DNA of 64,000 nt. Origin: Oncomelania hupensis. Taxonomy: Eukaryota > Mollusca > Gastropoda > Littorinimorpha > Pomatiopsidae. Positions within the stretch are counted from its first letter, which is position 1; the number at the start of each line of letters is the position of its first letter. The notes under the pieces are model-generated. The model saw only the letters and a program-made list of their open reading frames with translations, searched no databases and was not told the DNA's origin. The translations under genes were made by a program, and so were the position numbers. The stretch spans positions 53,658,236 through 53,722,235 of the forward strand of contig CM072515.1 in NCBI GenBank assembly GCA_036898135.1. The letters are read 5' to 3'. Below, piece after piece: positions 58,801 through 64,000 of the stretch.

Positions 58801-59422
58801 TTGTTATACATAATGGTGAGGGCGTCAATCATTGCTTCTCCTCCTGCTTGAAGCAATTCTGCGTGTATGTTGTCCACTCCAGCTGACTTCCCCTTCTTCA
58901 GCGATTGCACAGCTGCCTCAACTCCTCGGAGAATTGGGAGGATTTGTTCTTCTTCTCTGTTCCGGGATCATGCTATAGCTGATGTCTCCGTTTGGTGTAT
59001 GGTTGTAAAGCTTAGAGCAGTACTCTGTCCATCTATCCAAGACTTCTTGTTCTTCTGTAAGACATAGACCAGACTCGCTTTGGATCGTGGAGACCTTGTC
59101 AGTAGCTTCACAGTCTGCGGCTAGCGTTGTAAAAGAAGTAAACTATAAATGAAAACGATTCTTTTGTCGATGATTAAGAGAAGATATATAATTTATAAAT
59201 GGAATTTGATCGGTTGTTTTTCAACAGTTGTAAATGGAATTAATTCATAAATAGCAATTAAATTGTTTCCAATAATAATAAAGGAAAATAATTTATTCCC
59301 TGTAAATTTGCTCAAAAATTAACTGTAAAAGAATATGTCAGTTGTCAGTAATACGAAGCCCCATGTATAGTTAGTTAGGGAGGAGTCATTTTCTCTTGCA
59401 TAATTTGTAGCTACTGATAAAA

Positions 59423-59496
<74 letters not shown>

Positions 59497-59514
59497 TTGT
59501 TGTTGTTGTTGTTG

Positions 59515-59578
<64 letters not shown>

Positions 59579-60285
59579 GCATTGTGTATAGTTAATATCT
59601 TGTGCAAATCATTAGTTAAATAATTACAATTCTACAGCCACTTGTGAAACTGTATATGCTGTAGGAGAAAGACAGTAACGAAAATCATTATTTGATGTTT
59701 TATTGTTGTTTGTTTACCAGCTTTGCTTTCATTATAGTTAAGTGTGATTGCGGGTGTACGGGCGGGTTAGTTATATAAATAAATAGGTTAGTTTTTGTTA
59801 GTTTTTGTGCGAATAAAAATGGAATTGTTCCCTCTGGTGTTGGACGTGTTAGTTTTTGGGGTGGGTGTTTCTGCTGTGATAAACAATCACTTGTGTAGTA
59901 CCCACTGTTGAGGCAGTGGACGTGACATCTGGTAATGTTACTACGAATAAATACTACCAATAATAACTATCAAACAAGCTTAGCCAAGATCTCTAGGGTC
60001 TCCATCCTTATAAATAACTACTACTATAATAACTGTCAAACAAGCTTACCCAAGATCTCGAGGGTCCCCAGCCCTACGAATAAATACTACAATAATAACT
60101 CTCAAACAAGCTTACCCAAGATCTCTAGGGTCTCCAGCCGGTATGGCAGGTCTGAGCGTAGTGACTGGAGTAGGTCGTGGTGTATTAGGGATCGCCGCAT
60201 CTGCCTCAGGTGACGTAGCAGCACACAGCACCAGCACCGACCACAGCACACTCACCCACACAGTATGTATTTCCCACATCATCAT
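37296..60285 (-). CDS. Toll-like receptor, multiple-cysteine-cluster type, 14 coding exons
   Basis: A single-pass receptor predicted to sit in the plasma or endosomal membrane and signal through TIR-adaptor binding. The spliced CDS is 4104 bp and encodes 1367 residues. Layout: signal peptide (1 to about 24); N-terminal cap with Cys 96, 101, 103 and 116; about 17 LRRs (roughly 150-580); LRRCT with CDCDLGW at 595-601 and Cys 628 and 654; second cysteine cluster/LRRNT (660-698); about 5 LRRs (712-840); second LRRCT (Cys 846, 852, 872, 912); membrane helix (941-963); TIR (about 1008-1143) with [18 protein letters not shown] and FW (1135-1136); and a tail (1144-1367). All phases chain and no exon carries a stop, so the gene looks functional. 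Two LRR blocks separated by CT/NT cysteine clusters match Drosophila Toll and many lophotrochozoan TLRs rather than vertebrate ones. The ligand is unknown. Transcripts could include an upstream 5' UTR exon. Confidence 0.96.
38471..38580. repeat. (AAT)n microsatellite and A run (TLR intron 13)
   Basis: About 32 AAT units, then A10; this is the tail of the adjoining SINE fragment. Confidence 0.95.
38581..38735 (-). mobile_element. tRNA-headed SINE family, 3' half (TLR intron 13)
   Basis: Matches 22361-22500 (CTCAAAGCGCGGCGAT, AACATACACGCTCAC, GTGGTGTAAAAGCCGGGAGA). The tRNA head is missing and the (ATT)n tail is on the left. Confidence 0.8.
38730..38810. repeat. 15-bp tandem repeat (TLR intron 13)
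   Basis: About five units of GATATAGATATAATA. Confidence 0.95.
39109..40095 (-). CDS. TLR exon 13: LRRs, LRRCT, membrane helix, TIR first half
   Basis: 329 codons. LRRs [11 protein letters not shown] and [16 protein letters not shown] with [11 protein letters not shown]; helix [20 protein letters not shown] at 941-960; TIR box 1 [10 protein letters not shown] (1009-1018) and box 2 [13 protein letters not shown] (1044-1056). It ends FQTAHQQ at donor CAACAG|GTGAGA, phase 0, so the TIR is split. Confidence 0.97.
40320..40395. repeat. (ATC)n microsatellite (TLR intron 12)
   Basis: About 25 units, with AC-rich sequence to its left (40165-40257). Confidence 0.96.
40519..40682 (-). CDS. TLR exon 12: LRRs of the second block
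   Basis: Acceptor ATTACAG|GCAT, donor TTGAAG|GTGATG. Contains [11 protein letters not shown] and [11 protein letters not shown]. An (ATT)n array forms the tract before the acceptor, and GATGATGAT follows the donor. Confidence 0.94.
40686..40888. repeat. (AAT)n with GAT interruption, at the exon 12 acceptor
   Basis: A 200-bp array that starts 3 bp from the exon 12 edge. GATGATGACGACCATGATGA interrupts it at about 40770-40798. Confidence 0.96.
41501..41655 (-). CDS. TLR exon 11: cysteine cluster / second LRRNT
   Basis: Acceptor GTTTTTAG|CCGA, donor GCTG|GTAAAA. Ten cysteines in 51 codons ([24 protein letters not shown]) make the second cysteine cluster that separates the two LRR blocks. Confidence 0.95.
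41690..42456. mobile_element. Terminal-inverted-repeat element, MITE-like (TLR intron 10)
   Basis: The left end is GGACGGCCTACTAACGCCAA and the right end is TTGGCGCTAGTAGGCCGTCA, inverted copies over about 22 bp. Internally the same motif recurs in both orientations (near 41821, 42083, 42163 and 42285), separated by palindromic AT-rich units of the TAATTACAATTAT / GTAATTATCA type. No coding content. It resembles a foldback or MITE built from nested copies. Confidence 0.75.
42455..42690 (-). mobile_element. tRNA-headed SINE or tRNA pseudogene (TLR intron 10)
   Basis: 42684-42613 (-) has perfectly pairing acceptor arms CCCACCG/CGGTGGG, box A TAGTTCAGTGGTAGAGC and box B GGTTCGATACC, 72 nt in all. 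The D-arm spacer has three extra bases and the T stem is short by one pair, so it is unlikely to be a working tRNA. The following 160 bp, to about 42460, is presumably the SINE body. It lies directly beside the MITE-like element. Confidence 0.6.
43184..43296 (-). CDS. TLR exon 10: LRRCT, second half
   Basis: Acceptor GATTCCAG|TTCG, donor CTACAG|GTAGGT, phase 2. Contains DLEALVC and EFLCPY, supplying the third and fourth LRRCT cysteines. The acceptor's upstream sequence is a TGTATC repeat. Confidence 0.94.
43507..43585. repeat. (ACT)n microsatellite (TLR intron 9)
   Basis: About 26 units, followed by degenerate ACT and then ATCATCA-rich sequence to 43800. Confidence 0.95.
43813..43932 (-). 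CDS. TLR exon 9: LRRCT, first half
   Basis: Exactly 40 codons, phase 0 at both ends (GTACAG|GTGT ... CCACAG|GTAGGT). [20 protein letters not shown] is a textbook LRRCT start. Confidence 0.95.
44502..44702. repeat. (AC)n array, interrupted (TLR intron 8)
   Basis: About 200 bp of AC with CCC and G interruptions, ending exactly at the LTR start. Confidence 0.95.
44703..45215 (+). mobile_element. Solo LTR, 3'-clipped (TLR intron 8)
   Basis: Begins TGTTACGATTGAGACGTGCA after the AC array. It contains the family landmarks TGATTTTGCGTTGTTG, GGGTGTTATTGCGTCATGCT, GTTGTTGATGTTTGCTGAAT with AATAAA at about 45103, and AAGCATCGGGGCTGAATCAG. The terminal ...GTGTAACA present in the copies at 4409 and 5930 is lost, and a second AC patch follows. 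It is antisense to the TLR gene, so its polyadenylation signal is on the other strand. No internal region is present, and the LTR superfamily cannot be assigned without one. Confidence 0.8.
45260..47015. other. AT-rich part of TLR intron 8
   Basis: Includes a CT run (45266-45289) and an ACTAT-type degenerate repeat at about 46730-46880. No gene is supported. Confidence 0.5.
47382..47637 (-). CDS. TLR exon 8: LRRs
   Basis: Acceptor TGTTGCAG|GATG, donor ACCAAA|GTAATA. Contains [22 protein letters not shown] and [11 protein letters not shown]. Confidence 0.95.
47733..48108 (+). mobile_element. L2-like non-LTR element 3' end (TLR intron 7)
   Basis: Plus-strand frame with [16 protein letters not shown], then [10 protein letters not shown] and a stop at about 47887, the usual C-terminus of L2/CR1-type RT. 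The 3' UTR ends CTGCGCTTTGAACTGATATT, then GGGAAAAAGCGCTTTATAAA and an ATT tail. Antisense to the TLR gene. Confidence 0.85.
48411..48467. repeat. (GA)n microsatellite (TLR intron 7)
   Basis: GA units with AA interruptions, 27 bp from the exon 7 donor. Confidence 0.93.
48494..48675 (-). CDS. TLR exon 7: LRRs, with a duplicated acceptor
   Basis: The proximal acceptor (ATTTCAG|GTCC) gives a canonical 24-residue LRR across the junction ([19 protein letters not shown]). An equally good acceptor 48 bp upstream (exon edge 48723) would add 16 in-frame residues. The donor is CTGAG|GTAGGA. Confidence 0.92.
48628..48723 (-). repeat. 48-bp tandem duplication across the exon 7 acceptor
   Basis: TACACCATTAGACGACAGAT through AAACACAC(C/G)AAG occurs twice in direct tandem with only two differences. 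It duplicates the end of intron 6 together with the first 10 codons of exon 7. Confidence 0.93.
49195..49400 (-). mobile_element. tRNA-headed SINE family, diverged fragment (TLR intron 6)
   Basis: Shares CACTCACATGCTACACACGC, CGTCACTGAAACAAGTGGTG and TAAAGGCAGAAAGATTGATG with 22400-22500. A GT array (49145-49190) adjoins. Confidence 0.65.
49641..49769 (-). CDS. TLR exon 6: LRRs
   Basis: Acceptor GGATGCAG|GAAA, donor CTAGAG|GTAGGT. Completes the [15 protein letters not shown] unit, then [11 protein letters not shown]. Intron positions fall at equivalent points of the LRR, as when single repeats were duplicated as exons. Confidence 0.95.
50210..50479 (-). CDS. TLR exon 5: LRRs
   Basis: Acceptor CTCGGTAG|GTGG, donor CTACAG|GTGAGT, phase 0 at both ends. 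LRRs include [22 protein letters not shown] and [11 protein letters not shown], and it ends inside LEVLELQ. Confidence 0.95.
50966..51070. repeat. (TATAG)n-(TATTG)n array at the exon 4 donor
   Basis: About 12 TATAG units change to about 9 TATTG units. The array ends 13 bp from exon 4. Confidence 0.96.
51083..51314 (-). CDS. TLR exon 4: LRRs
   Basis: Acceptor TTTTACAG|GGTG, donor ACTGAG|GTATGA. Contains [22 protein letters not shown] and [11 protein letters not shown]. The donor lies 13 bp from an (AATAC)n array. Confidence 0.94.
52530..52763 (-). CDS. TLR exon 3: first LRRs
   Basis: Acceptor CTTCACAG|GTGC, donor CAGCAG|GTGAGC. Carries three LRR units ([31 protein letters not shown]). Confidence 0.94.
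52898..52955 (+). mobile_element. L2-like 3' terminus fragment (TLR intron 2)
   Basis: CTGTGTTTTGAACTGATTTA, then GGAAAACAGCGCTATAACAA, matches the 3' end at 48010-48075. Confidence 0.5.
53162..53868 (-). mobile_element. RTE-like copy 8 (TLR intron 2)
   Basis: GGATA tail at 53162-53180, reading on the minus strand (same sense as the TLR) back to the [10 protein letters not shown] segment at about 53868. It contains a 48-bp perfect hairpin (53236-53283) and a roughly 55-bp insertion of the AACT-tailed family (about 53384-53440). Confidence 0.9.
53384..53440 (+). mobile_element. AACT-tailed family fragment nested in RTE copy 8
   Basis: CCTGATTCGGCTATTTGCAG, then CACCGGACCCTTAAGCAATG and AATAACTAACTAACA, is the extreme 3' end of the family. 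RTE homology resumes at GGATGGTCTTTGCAAG. Confidence 0.85.
54279..54347. repeat. (ACT)n-rich array (TLR intron 2)
   Basis: Interrupted ACT units adjoining the AACT-tailed copy. Confidence 0.85.
54345..54860 (+). mobile_element. AACT-tailed family copy, 3' clipped (TLR intron 2)
   Basis: Runs from GTATCCCCACTTTGAGGAAA through GGATATTGGACGCTTTCTGC to GGGGTGAGTCCTCTTTCAAC, where a C-rich tract interrupts. A 92-codon minus-strand frame (54473-54751) has partial counterparts in the other copies but is broken there, so I do not call it a gene. Confidence 0.75.
54885..55690 (+). mobile_element. AACT-tailed family copy with complete 3' end (TLR intron 2)
   Basis: Homology starts again at GTGGGGGTGCCGGGGGTTTC and ends at GGACCCTGTAAGCAATGAAT with (AACT)n at 55675-55690. 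The SINE at 54943-55134 splits it. A further short piece of the same family follows at 55691-55735. Confidence 0.8.
54934..55143 (+). mobile_element. 192-bp tRNA-headed SINE with 9-bp target duplication
   Basis: The insert at 54943-55134 is flanked by GAAATTAAG on both sides (54934-54942 and 55135-55143). The head at 54945-55018 has TAGCTCAGTTGGTAGAGCG (box A), an anticodon-like TTAATAA loop (Ile AAT-like) and GGTTCGAATC (box B). The acceptor arms do not pair, so it is not a functional tRNA. It sits inside the AACT-tailed copy. Confidence 0.85.
55757..55869. repeat. (ACT)n microsatellite (TLR intron 2)
   Basis: Interrupted near 55790 by GCT units, then about 22 ACT units. Confidence 0.95.
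55950..56213 (-). CDS. TLR exon 2: N-terminal cap
   Basis: Acceptor ATCTGCAG|ACC, donor GTCAC|GTGAGT. Encodes residues 57-144, with [10 protein letters not shown] and a further Cys at 116 (an LRRNT-like cap) and a PPPQ linker at its start. Confidence 0.93.
56309..56399. repeat. (ATATT)n microsatellite (TLR intron 1)
   Basis: About 18 pentamer units with one deletion. It is preceded by AATTTA-rich DNA from 56230. Confidence 0.95.
56400..57455. other. Unassigned part of TLR intron 1
   Basis: Short open frames on both strands around 56960-57250 with no recognisable sequence or splice context. Confidence 0.45.
57456..59118 (-). mobile_element. RTE-like copy 9 (TLR intron 1)
   Basis: 1.66 kb from a degenerate GGATA tail back into the linker ([20 protein letters not shown] region). 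RT blocks include TTIGVHQGY (motif B altered), [19 protein letters not shown] (58200) and [20 protein letters not shown] (57830). A deletion around 58095 removes about 60 codons. Same sense as the TLR. Truncated 5' at about 59118. Confidence 0.9.
59427..59579. repeat. (ATT)n microsatellite (TLR intron 1)
   Basis: About 50 units interrupted by GTTGTTGTT at about 59498-59512. Confidence 0.96.
59943..60140 (-). repeat. 66-bp triplication spanning the exon 1 donor
   Basis: Three direct copies with an exact 66-bp offset between donor-equivalent positions (60116, 60050, 59984). The first is the true exon 1 end. The second keeps a GTAAG donor. In the third the donor GT is CT. Confidence 0.92.
60116..60285 (-). 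CDS. TLR exon 1: signal peptide
   Basis: Starts at the first of three consecutive ATG codons (60285). The h-region [15 protein letters not shown] (residues 9-23) is a convincing signal peptide. A Pro/Thr-rich segment follows, to residue 56. The donor is GATCTTGG|GTAAGC, phase 2. No earlier in-frame ATG is seen in the adjacent sequence. Confidence 0.9.
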
Positions 60286-60391
60286 CGCCGTATCCGTCGT
60301 CGCCGTCGTTGACGATGATGACGATGGATGATTATCACATGTCGTTAGTGGACTCGAGGGTGTCTAGAAGATTGGTTGGGCATTGCCACAC
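60286..60391 (-). promoter_or_regulatory. Candidate 5' UTR segment of the TLR gene
   Basis: Minus-strand ATGTTTTAG|GTGTGG at about 60391 is a plausible acceptor upstream of the start codon, which would put the promoter in a more distal exon. No convincing TATA or initiator was identified. Confidence 0.3.
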
Positions 60392-60497
60392 CTAAAACAT
60401 AAGAGAAATGGCAATGTTTATTTCAAAAAGTTGGAAAAGGAGAGAGGTACATGGCGTCATGATCAACATAGGGGGAAACGCCAAGTTTATTTAGTGT

Positions 60498-60541
60498 GTC
60501 ATCATCATCATCATACCATTATCATCATCATCATCATCATG

Positions 60542-60599
<58 letters not shown>

Positions 60600-60600
60600 A
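60498..60600. repeat. (ATC)n microsatellite
   Basis: ATC units with ACC and ATG interruptions. Confidence 0.95.
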
Positions 60601-60794
60601 TCATCAATCATCAGTCGTTAATCAATCATCCCTCATCCCTCATACATCATCATCATCGACGCCATTATCATCGTCATCATCGATATCAATGTCAGTGTTA
60701 CTACGACTGCCAAAAGAACTGCAGGTTGTCACAACATAATCACTAACAACCACAACACACAACCACGCCCCTCTCCACACAATGGGCCAAACGC

Positions 60795-61541
60795 AATTCA
60801 CAACTTTCCGGCACCTCTCATAAAAACTCGTGGGTGTCGCCATTATAAATTAAAACGAGGTTATATGAAACCAAGTTCCGGTTTGGCTTGTTTTGCTTTT
60901 ATCAAAGCTTGATGCGTGACTTTTAAATATGGCAAATTGCCGAAAACGACGATTGTTAGAGCCAGAAAACGAGTGGGATAAGTATAAAAACGGTGGAGGA
61001 AGTACATGCTTAGTGAAAGAATGCAAAAAACAATCGTAGAGGCCTGTATTTGTGGCGACTTCGGAGGTGCGTCGATCATCGACAGAAAGTGAAACAGGAC
61101 CTGAAAACTCTTGTAGTTTTCCATAGCTTCGCCGTCGCAACCTTCACAAAACACAAAGTAACTGACTGTTATAGGCGCAGCGTTGTGGCCAAGTGGGCTA
61201 AGGCGGGACTAACTTGCCTTGTCCACAAGCCAGAAACCAATGGCGCCTGACAGGTGTGGGTTCGAGCCAGCATCTGGGCGTTATGTTTTTCCGAATATTT
61301 TTCAAAAATTCACAAATAATGTTAGGTAGGTAGGGTTTAGGCGCGCCACTGGCGATAGAAAGGGATAATAAACTGCAGCAAAAAAAAAATATGTGAGGGT
61401 ACGATACAGGTGGCCAGTGACACATGTTATTATTCTTGAATATTTGGAAATAACTCACTAAAACACGCGGAGAAAAAAAACGGAAGTATTTTTCATAGAG
61501 GGGATTCCCGTTGGTGCATAGGATAGCAGAAAAGTGTGAAT
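60795..61541. mobile_element. 750-bp element with imperfect inverted termini and a tRNA-like block, copy B
   Basis: Inverted relative to copy A (12158-12910) and highly similar throughout. The tRNA-like block reads on plus at about 61170-61280 (TGGCCAAGTGGGCTAAGGCG, GGGTTCGAGCC). The shared frame is at 61154-60861 (-). It lies just upstream of the TLR gene. Confidence 0.7.
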
Positions 61542-61609
61542 ACAATACAATTGCAATCATACCATGATGCTACCTAACAAAACACATTCCACACTGGCTA
61601 AGTCACAAA

Positions 61610-61975
61610 TTATTGGGGGATTGCCGAGCGGTTTGTAGTTGCACATTAAAGCCTTTAAAATTACACAGCTACAGCAGGGAAGGTACACGCAGGCAAACGG
61701 ATTTTGTTTTACTAAACGGGTTGTCAGGTGATTGTCATTTTATTTTGTCCGCTCATGTTCCACAAGGGCGAGTTCCGGCCACACAAATACACCCAGCACG
61801 CACTAGGTCCCTTCTTCCCATTCCCCGTCGCCCAGGATTGTGCTGAGTCGTTTTGGGCGTCAGACTATGCGCCCAAAAGACTGCAAGTGGGCGCCTCGGG
61901 CGGCTTGAGATATATCCTGTATTGGCCAGCGCCTTGAGCACCTCCCGAGCTGGAAAAGCGCTAATATCATCATGA
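61610..61975 (+). mobile_element. SINE related to the element at 1003
   Basis: The head has GATTGCCGAGCGGTTTGTAG (box-A-like). The 3' 190 bp (CACCCAGCACGCACTAGGTC, GGGCGTCAGACTATGCGCCC, CGGGCGGCTTGAGATA, GGCCAGCGCCTTGAGCACCT, GGAAAAGCGCTAATATCATC) matches 1207-1395. Confidence 0.72.
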
Positions 61976-62228
61976 AATAAATAAAATAATAATTTAGAAA
62001 ACAAACATTTCCACAGTGACACAAAATGTTAGCAATTCCACTCACACAGCTAACGTATTTGACATTCTGCTAAATTATAACAAAATGGTGGTGTGTTGCA
62101 CTATAGTTGTAATGGTCTAGTAAAACCATAATGTTATCAAATTTCGTTTCGATGGCTTTTTCAGATTAAATGTGGCGTGAGAACAATTACAACCAAATCA
62201 TTTCTCATTGGCAGACAGATAACTGATT

Positions 62229-62510
62229 TCAATACTCTTTTGTCCAAATACACCATGCTCGGAAATACGGAGAGAAAATAACTTTGGCCGGCTTGTTCGC
62301 ATGTTGCGCCCAGAGTTGTCTAACGTTAGGCAGGTACTCTGTGCAAACGAACAGTTTCTCGCCTGTAATATTTGCTCTGTCCTCCATTAAACCTTGCGGA
62401 TAAACCGAGAGGTAGATTTTAGTTGCAATCTTGGCTAGCTCCGCTAGTTCAGCCTTGCACTGCCCTGCAAACACCACCACCCCCTCGCCCCACCCCTTTC
62501 CCGAAGTAAA
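62229..62510 (-). other. Unassigned open frame next to a GC-rich patch
   Basis: An 83-codon minus-strand frame (with ELAKIATKIYLSVYPQGLME) preceded by GGGGTGGGGCGAGGGGGTGG, which resembles Sp1-type boxes. It could be a promoter-proximal exon of the TLR or a neighbouring gene, or chance. No family is recognised. Confidence 0.25.
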
Positions 62511-62893
62511 GCTTGTAACTCTGGATAGCTTTCATGGTGTTCTGAGACGAGATAACTCTAGATAACTAATAATAAAACAAAAGGACAAGGTACGTCCCAT
62601 TTGCGAATAAGGCCTAATCAGTTTATTTATTTATTTGAGAATAAGGCAAAGACAGCTCAAGCATTGTCATCCGTGCACACAAGAAATACAGAATAATTAC
62701 GTTTTTAACTTCATAACGCACTTTACAATTAAAATGTGAAATATAAATCAGCCATACATCACGGTATAAGGTAAAGAAAAGTATATAAGGTAGTGCAGGA
62801 CTGTGAAACTAAACATTACTGAGCTCATCGAGGTCAAATTAATTATGTTCTTAATAAAAAAATAAATAAATTAATTAATTAATTAATTACCTA

Positions 62894-62960
<67 letters not shown>

Positions 62961-63181
62961 TTAATACTAATAATAACTTATTTATTTATTTAATTATTTA
63001 TTTAATTTAACGTCTATTCACATCTGTGATATTAGACAATATATTAAATTAGAAACAGGTTAACTTGAAATTTAAATAATTGAATTAACATGAACAAAAG
63101 TGAATAAAACGACATAATTAAATAACAGAAATCTATTGTTATTTTGTTATTGATGATTTGTGATTTATGAATGGGTAAGAA
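62511..63181. repeat. AT-rich spacer with ATTA and (AAT)n arrays
   Basis: ATTA units at about 62865-62895 and AAT units at 62898-62960. Nothing coding. Confidence 0.8.
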
Positions 63182-63275
<94 letters not shown>

Positions 63276-63340
63276 GTATTTATATTGCGCCTTTTCCTAA
63301 TGATATCAGTTCAAAGCGCAGTTCTCACGCATTTGAATTA
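63182..63340 (-). mobile_element. L2-like 3' terminus with (ATT)n tail
   Basis: Minus-strand CTGCGCTTTGAACTGATATC, then GGAAAAGGCGCAATATAAAT and about 31 ATT units (plus 63182-63274). It matches the end of the element at 47733-48108. Confidence 0.75.
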
Positions 63341-63460
63341 ACGTTAACATCGAAATATAAACGAGAAGAAGTTAACCAAAAAAAAAGACAATATTAATAA
63401 AATTATATTATGCGAAAGAAGAACAACTGGTGTTTAAATGTCACCCGATAATATTTTCTT

Positions 63461-64000
63461 AACTAAAAAGGCACTTCGCAATGTATATATGAAGCCTAAC
63501 ATTTCTTAACTAATACGGCACTTCGCAATTTAGATGTCAAGCCTAACATTTTTTAACTAACAAGGCACTTCGCAATTTAGATATGAAGCCTAACATTTCT
63601 TAACTAACAAGGCACTTCGCAATGTAGATATAAAGCCTAACATTTCTTAACTAACAAGGCATTTCGCAATTTAGATATGAAGCCTAACATTTCTTAACTA
63701 ATAAGGCACTTCGCAATTTAGATATGAAGCCTAACATTTCTAATTAATAAGGCACTTCGCAATTTAGATATGAACCCTAACATTTCTTAACTAATAAGGC
63801 ATTTCGCAATTTACATACGAAGCCTAACATTTCTTAACTAATAAGCACTTTGCAATTCAGATATGAAGCCTGACTTTCTTTACTAATTAGCACAGTGCAA
63901 TTTAGATATGAAGCCTTACAGTTCTTTACTTATAAAAACTTTGAAATTTAGATATGAAGCCTGACATTTCTTAACTAATAAGGCACTTCGCAAATTACAT
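63461..64000. repeat. 47-bp tandem satellite, continues past the window
   Basis: About 11.5 units of AACTAATAAGGCACTTCGCA, then ATTTAGATATGAAGCCTAAC and ATTTCTT. The first units are the most regular, later ones have 1-3-bp indels, and the array is cut by the window end. Confidence 0.95.

Overview
The window is animal nuclear DNA, most likely from a mollusc and probably a gastropod. The grounds are one multi-exon Toll-like receptor (TLR) gene of the invertebrate multiple-cysteine-cluster type, many decayed RTE-like and L2-like non-LTR retrotransposons, tRNA-headed SINEs, and an extreme load of microsatellites. The taxon call is an inference. Nothing is bacterial or viral: there are no operons, CRISPR arrays or phage genes.

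The only gene that reads as intact is a TLR on the minus strand. Its 14 coding exons run from the start codon at 60285 to the stop at 37298-37296. All 13 introns are GT-AG and the exon phases chain perfectly, giving 4104 bp of CDS and 1367 residues. The order is signal peptide, N-terminal cysteine cap, about 17 leucine-rich repeats (LRRs), LRRCT, a second cysteine cluster/LRRNT, about 5 LRRs, a second LRRCT, one membrane helix, a TIR domain split by an intron, and an unusual 220-residue cytoplasmic tail with YE-V motifs and a proline-rich stretch. Introns are full of repeats, several of which abut splice sites.

Layout. 0.3-3.5 kb: L2-like fragment, SINE and RTE copy 1. 4.4-6.1 kb: two remnants of one LTR family, one of them a palindrome with a 5-bp target duplication. 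6.6-15.6 kb: four minus-strand RTE copies, one nearly full length, plus a 750-bp element with inverted termini. 15.8-26.5 kb: microsatellite-dominated DNA, including a 565-bp TATC array, a run of ATC/TTC arrays at 20.9-23.7 kb, a direct duplication and a composite inverted repeat. 26.5-37.2 kb: AT-rich, gene-poor DNA with three small retroelement insertions. 37.3-60.3 kb: the TLR gene. 60.5-64 kb: upstream DNA with the second copy of the 750-bp element, SINE and L2 ends, and a 47-bp satellite that runs off the window edge.

The repeats record their own history. One RTE family ends in a (GGATA)n tail and occurs nine times, with varied 5' truncation, one perfect 11-bp target duplication and one template-switch hairpin. 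A second family, ending in (AACT)n, occurs at least eight times and has inserted into an RTE copy. Reading by eye supports exon edges to the base, but repeat edges only to about 5-30 bp.
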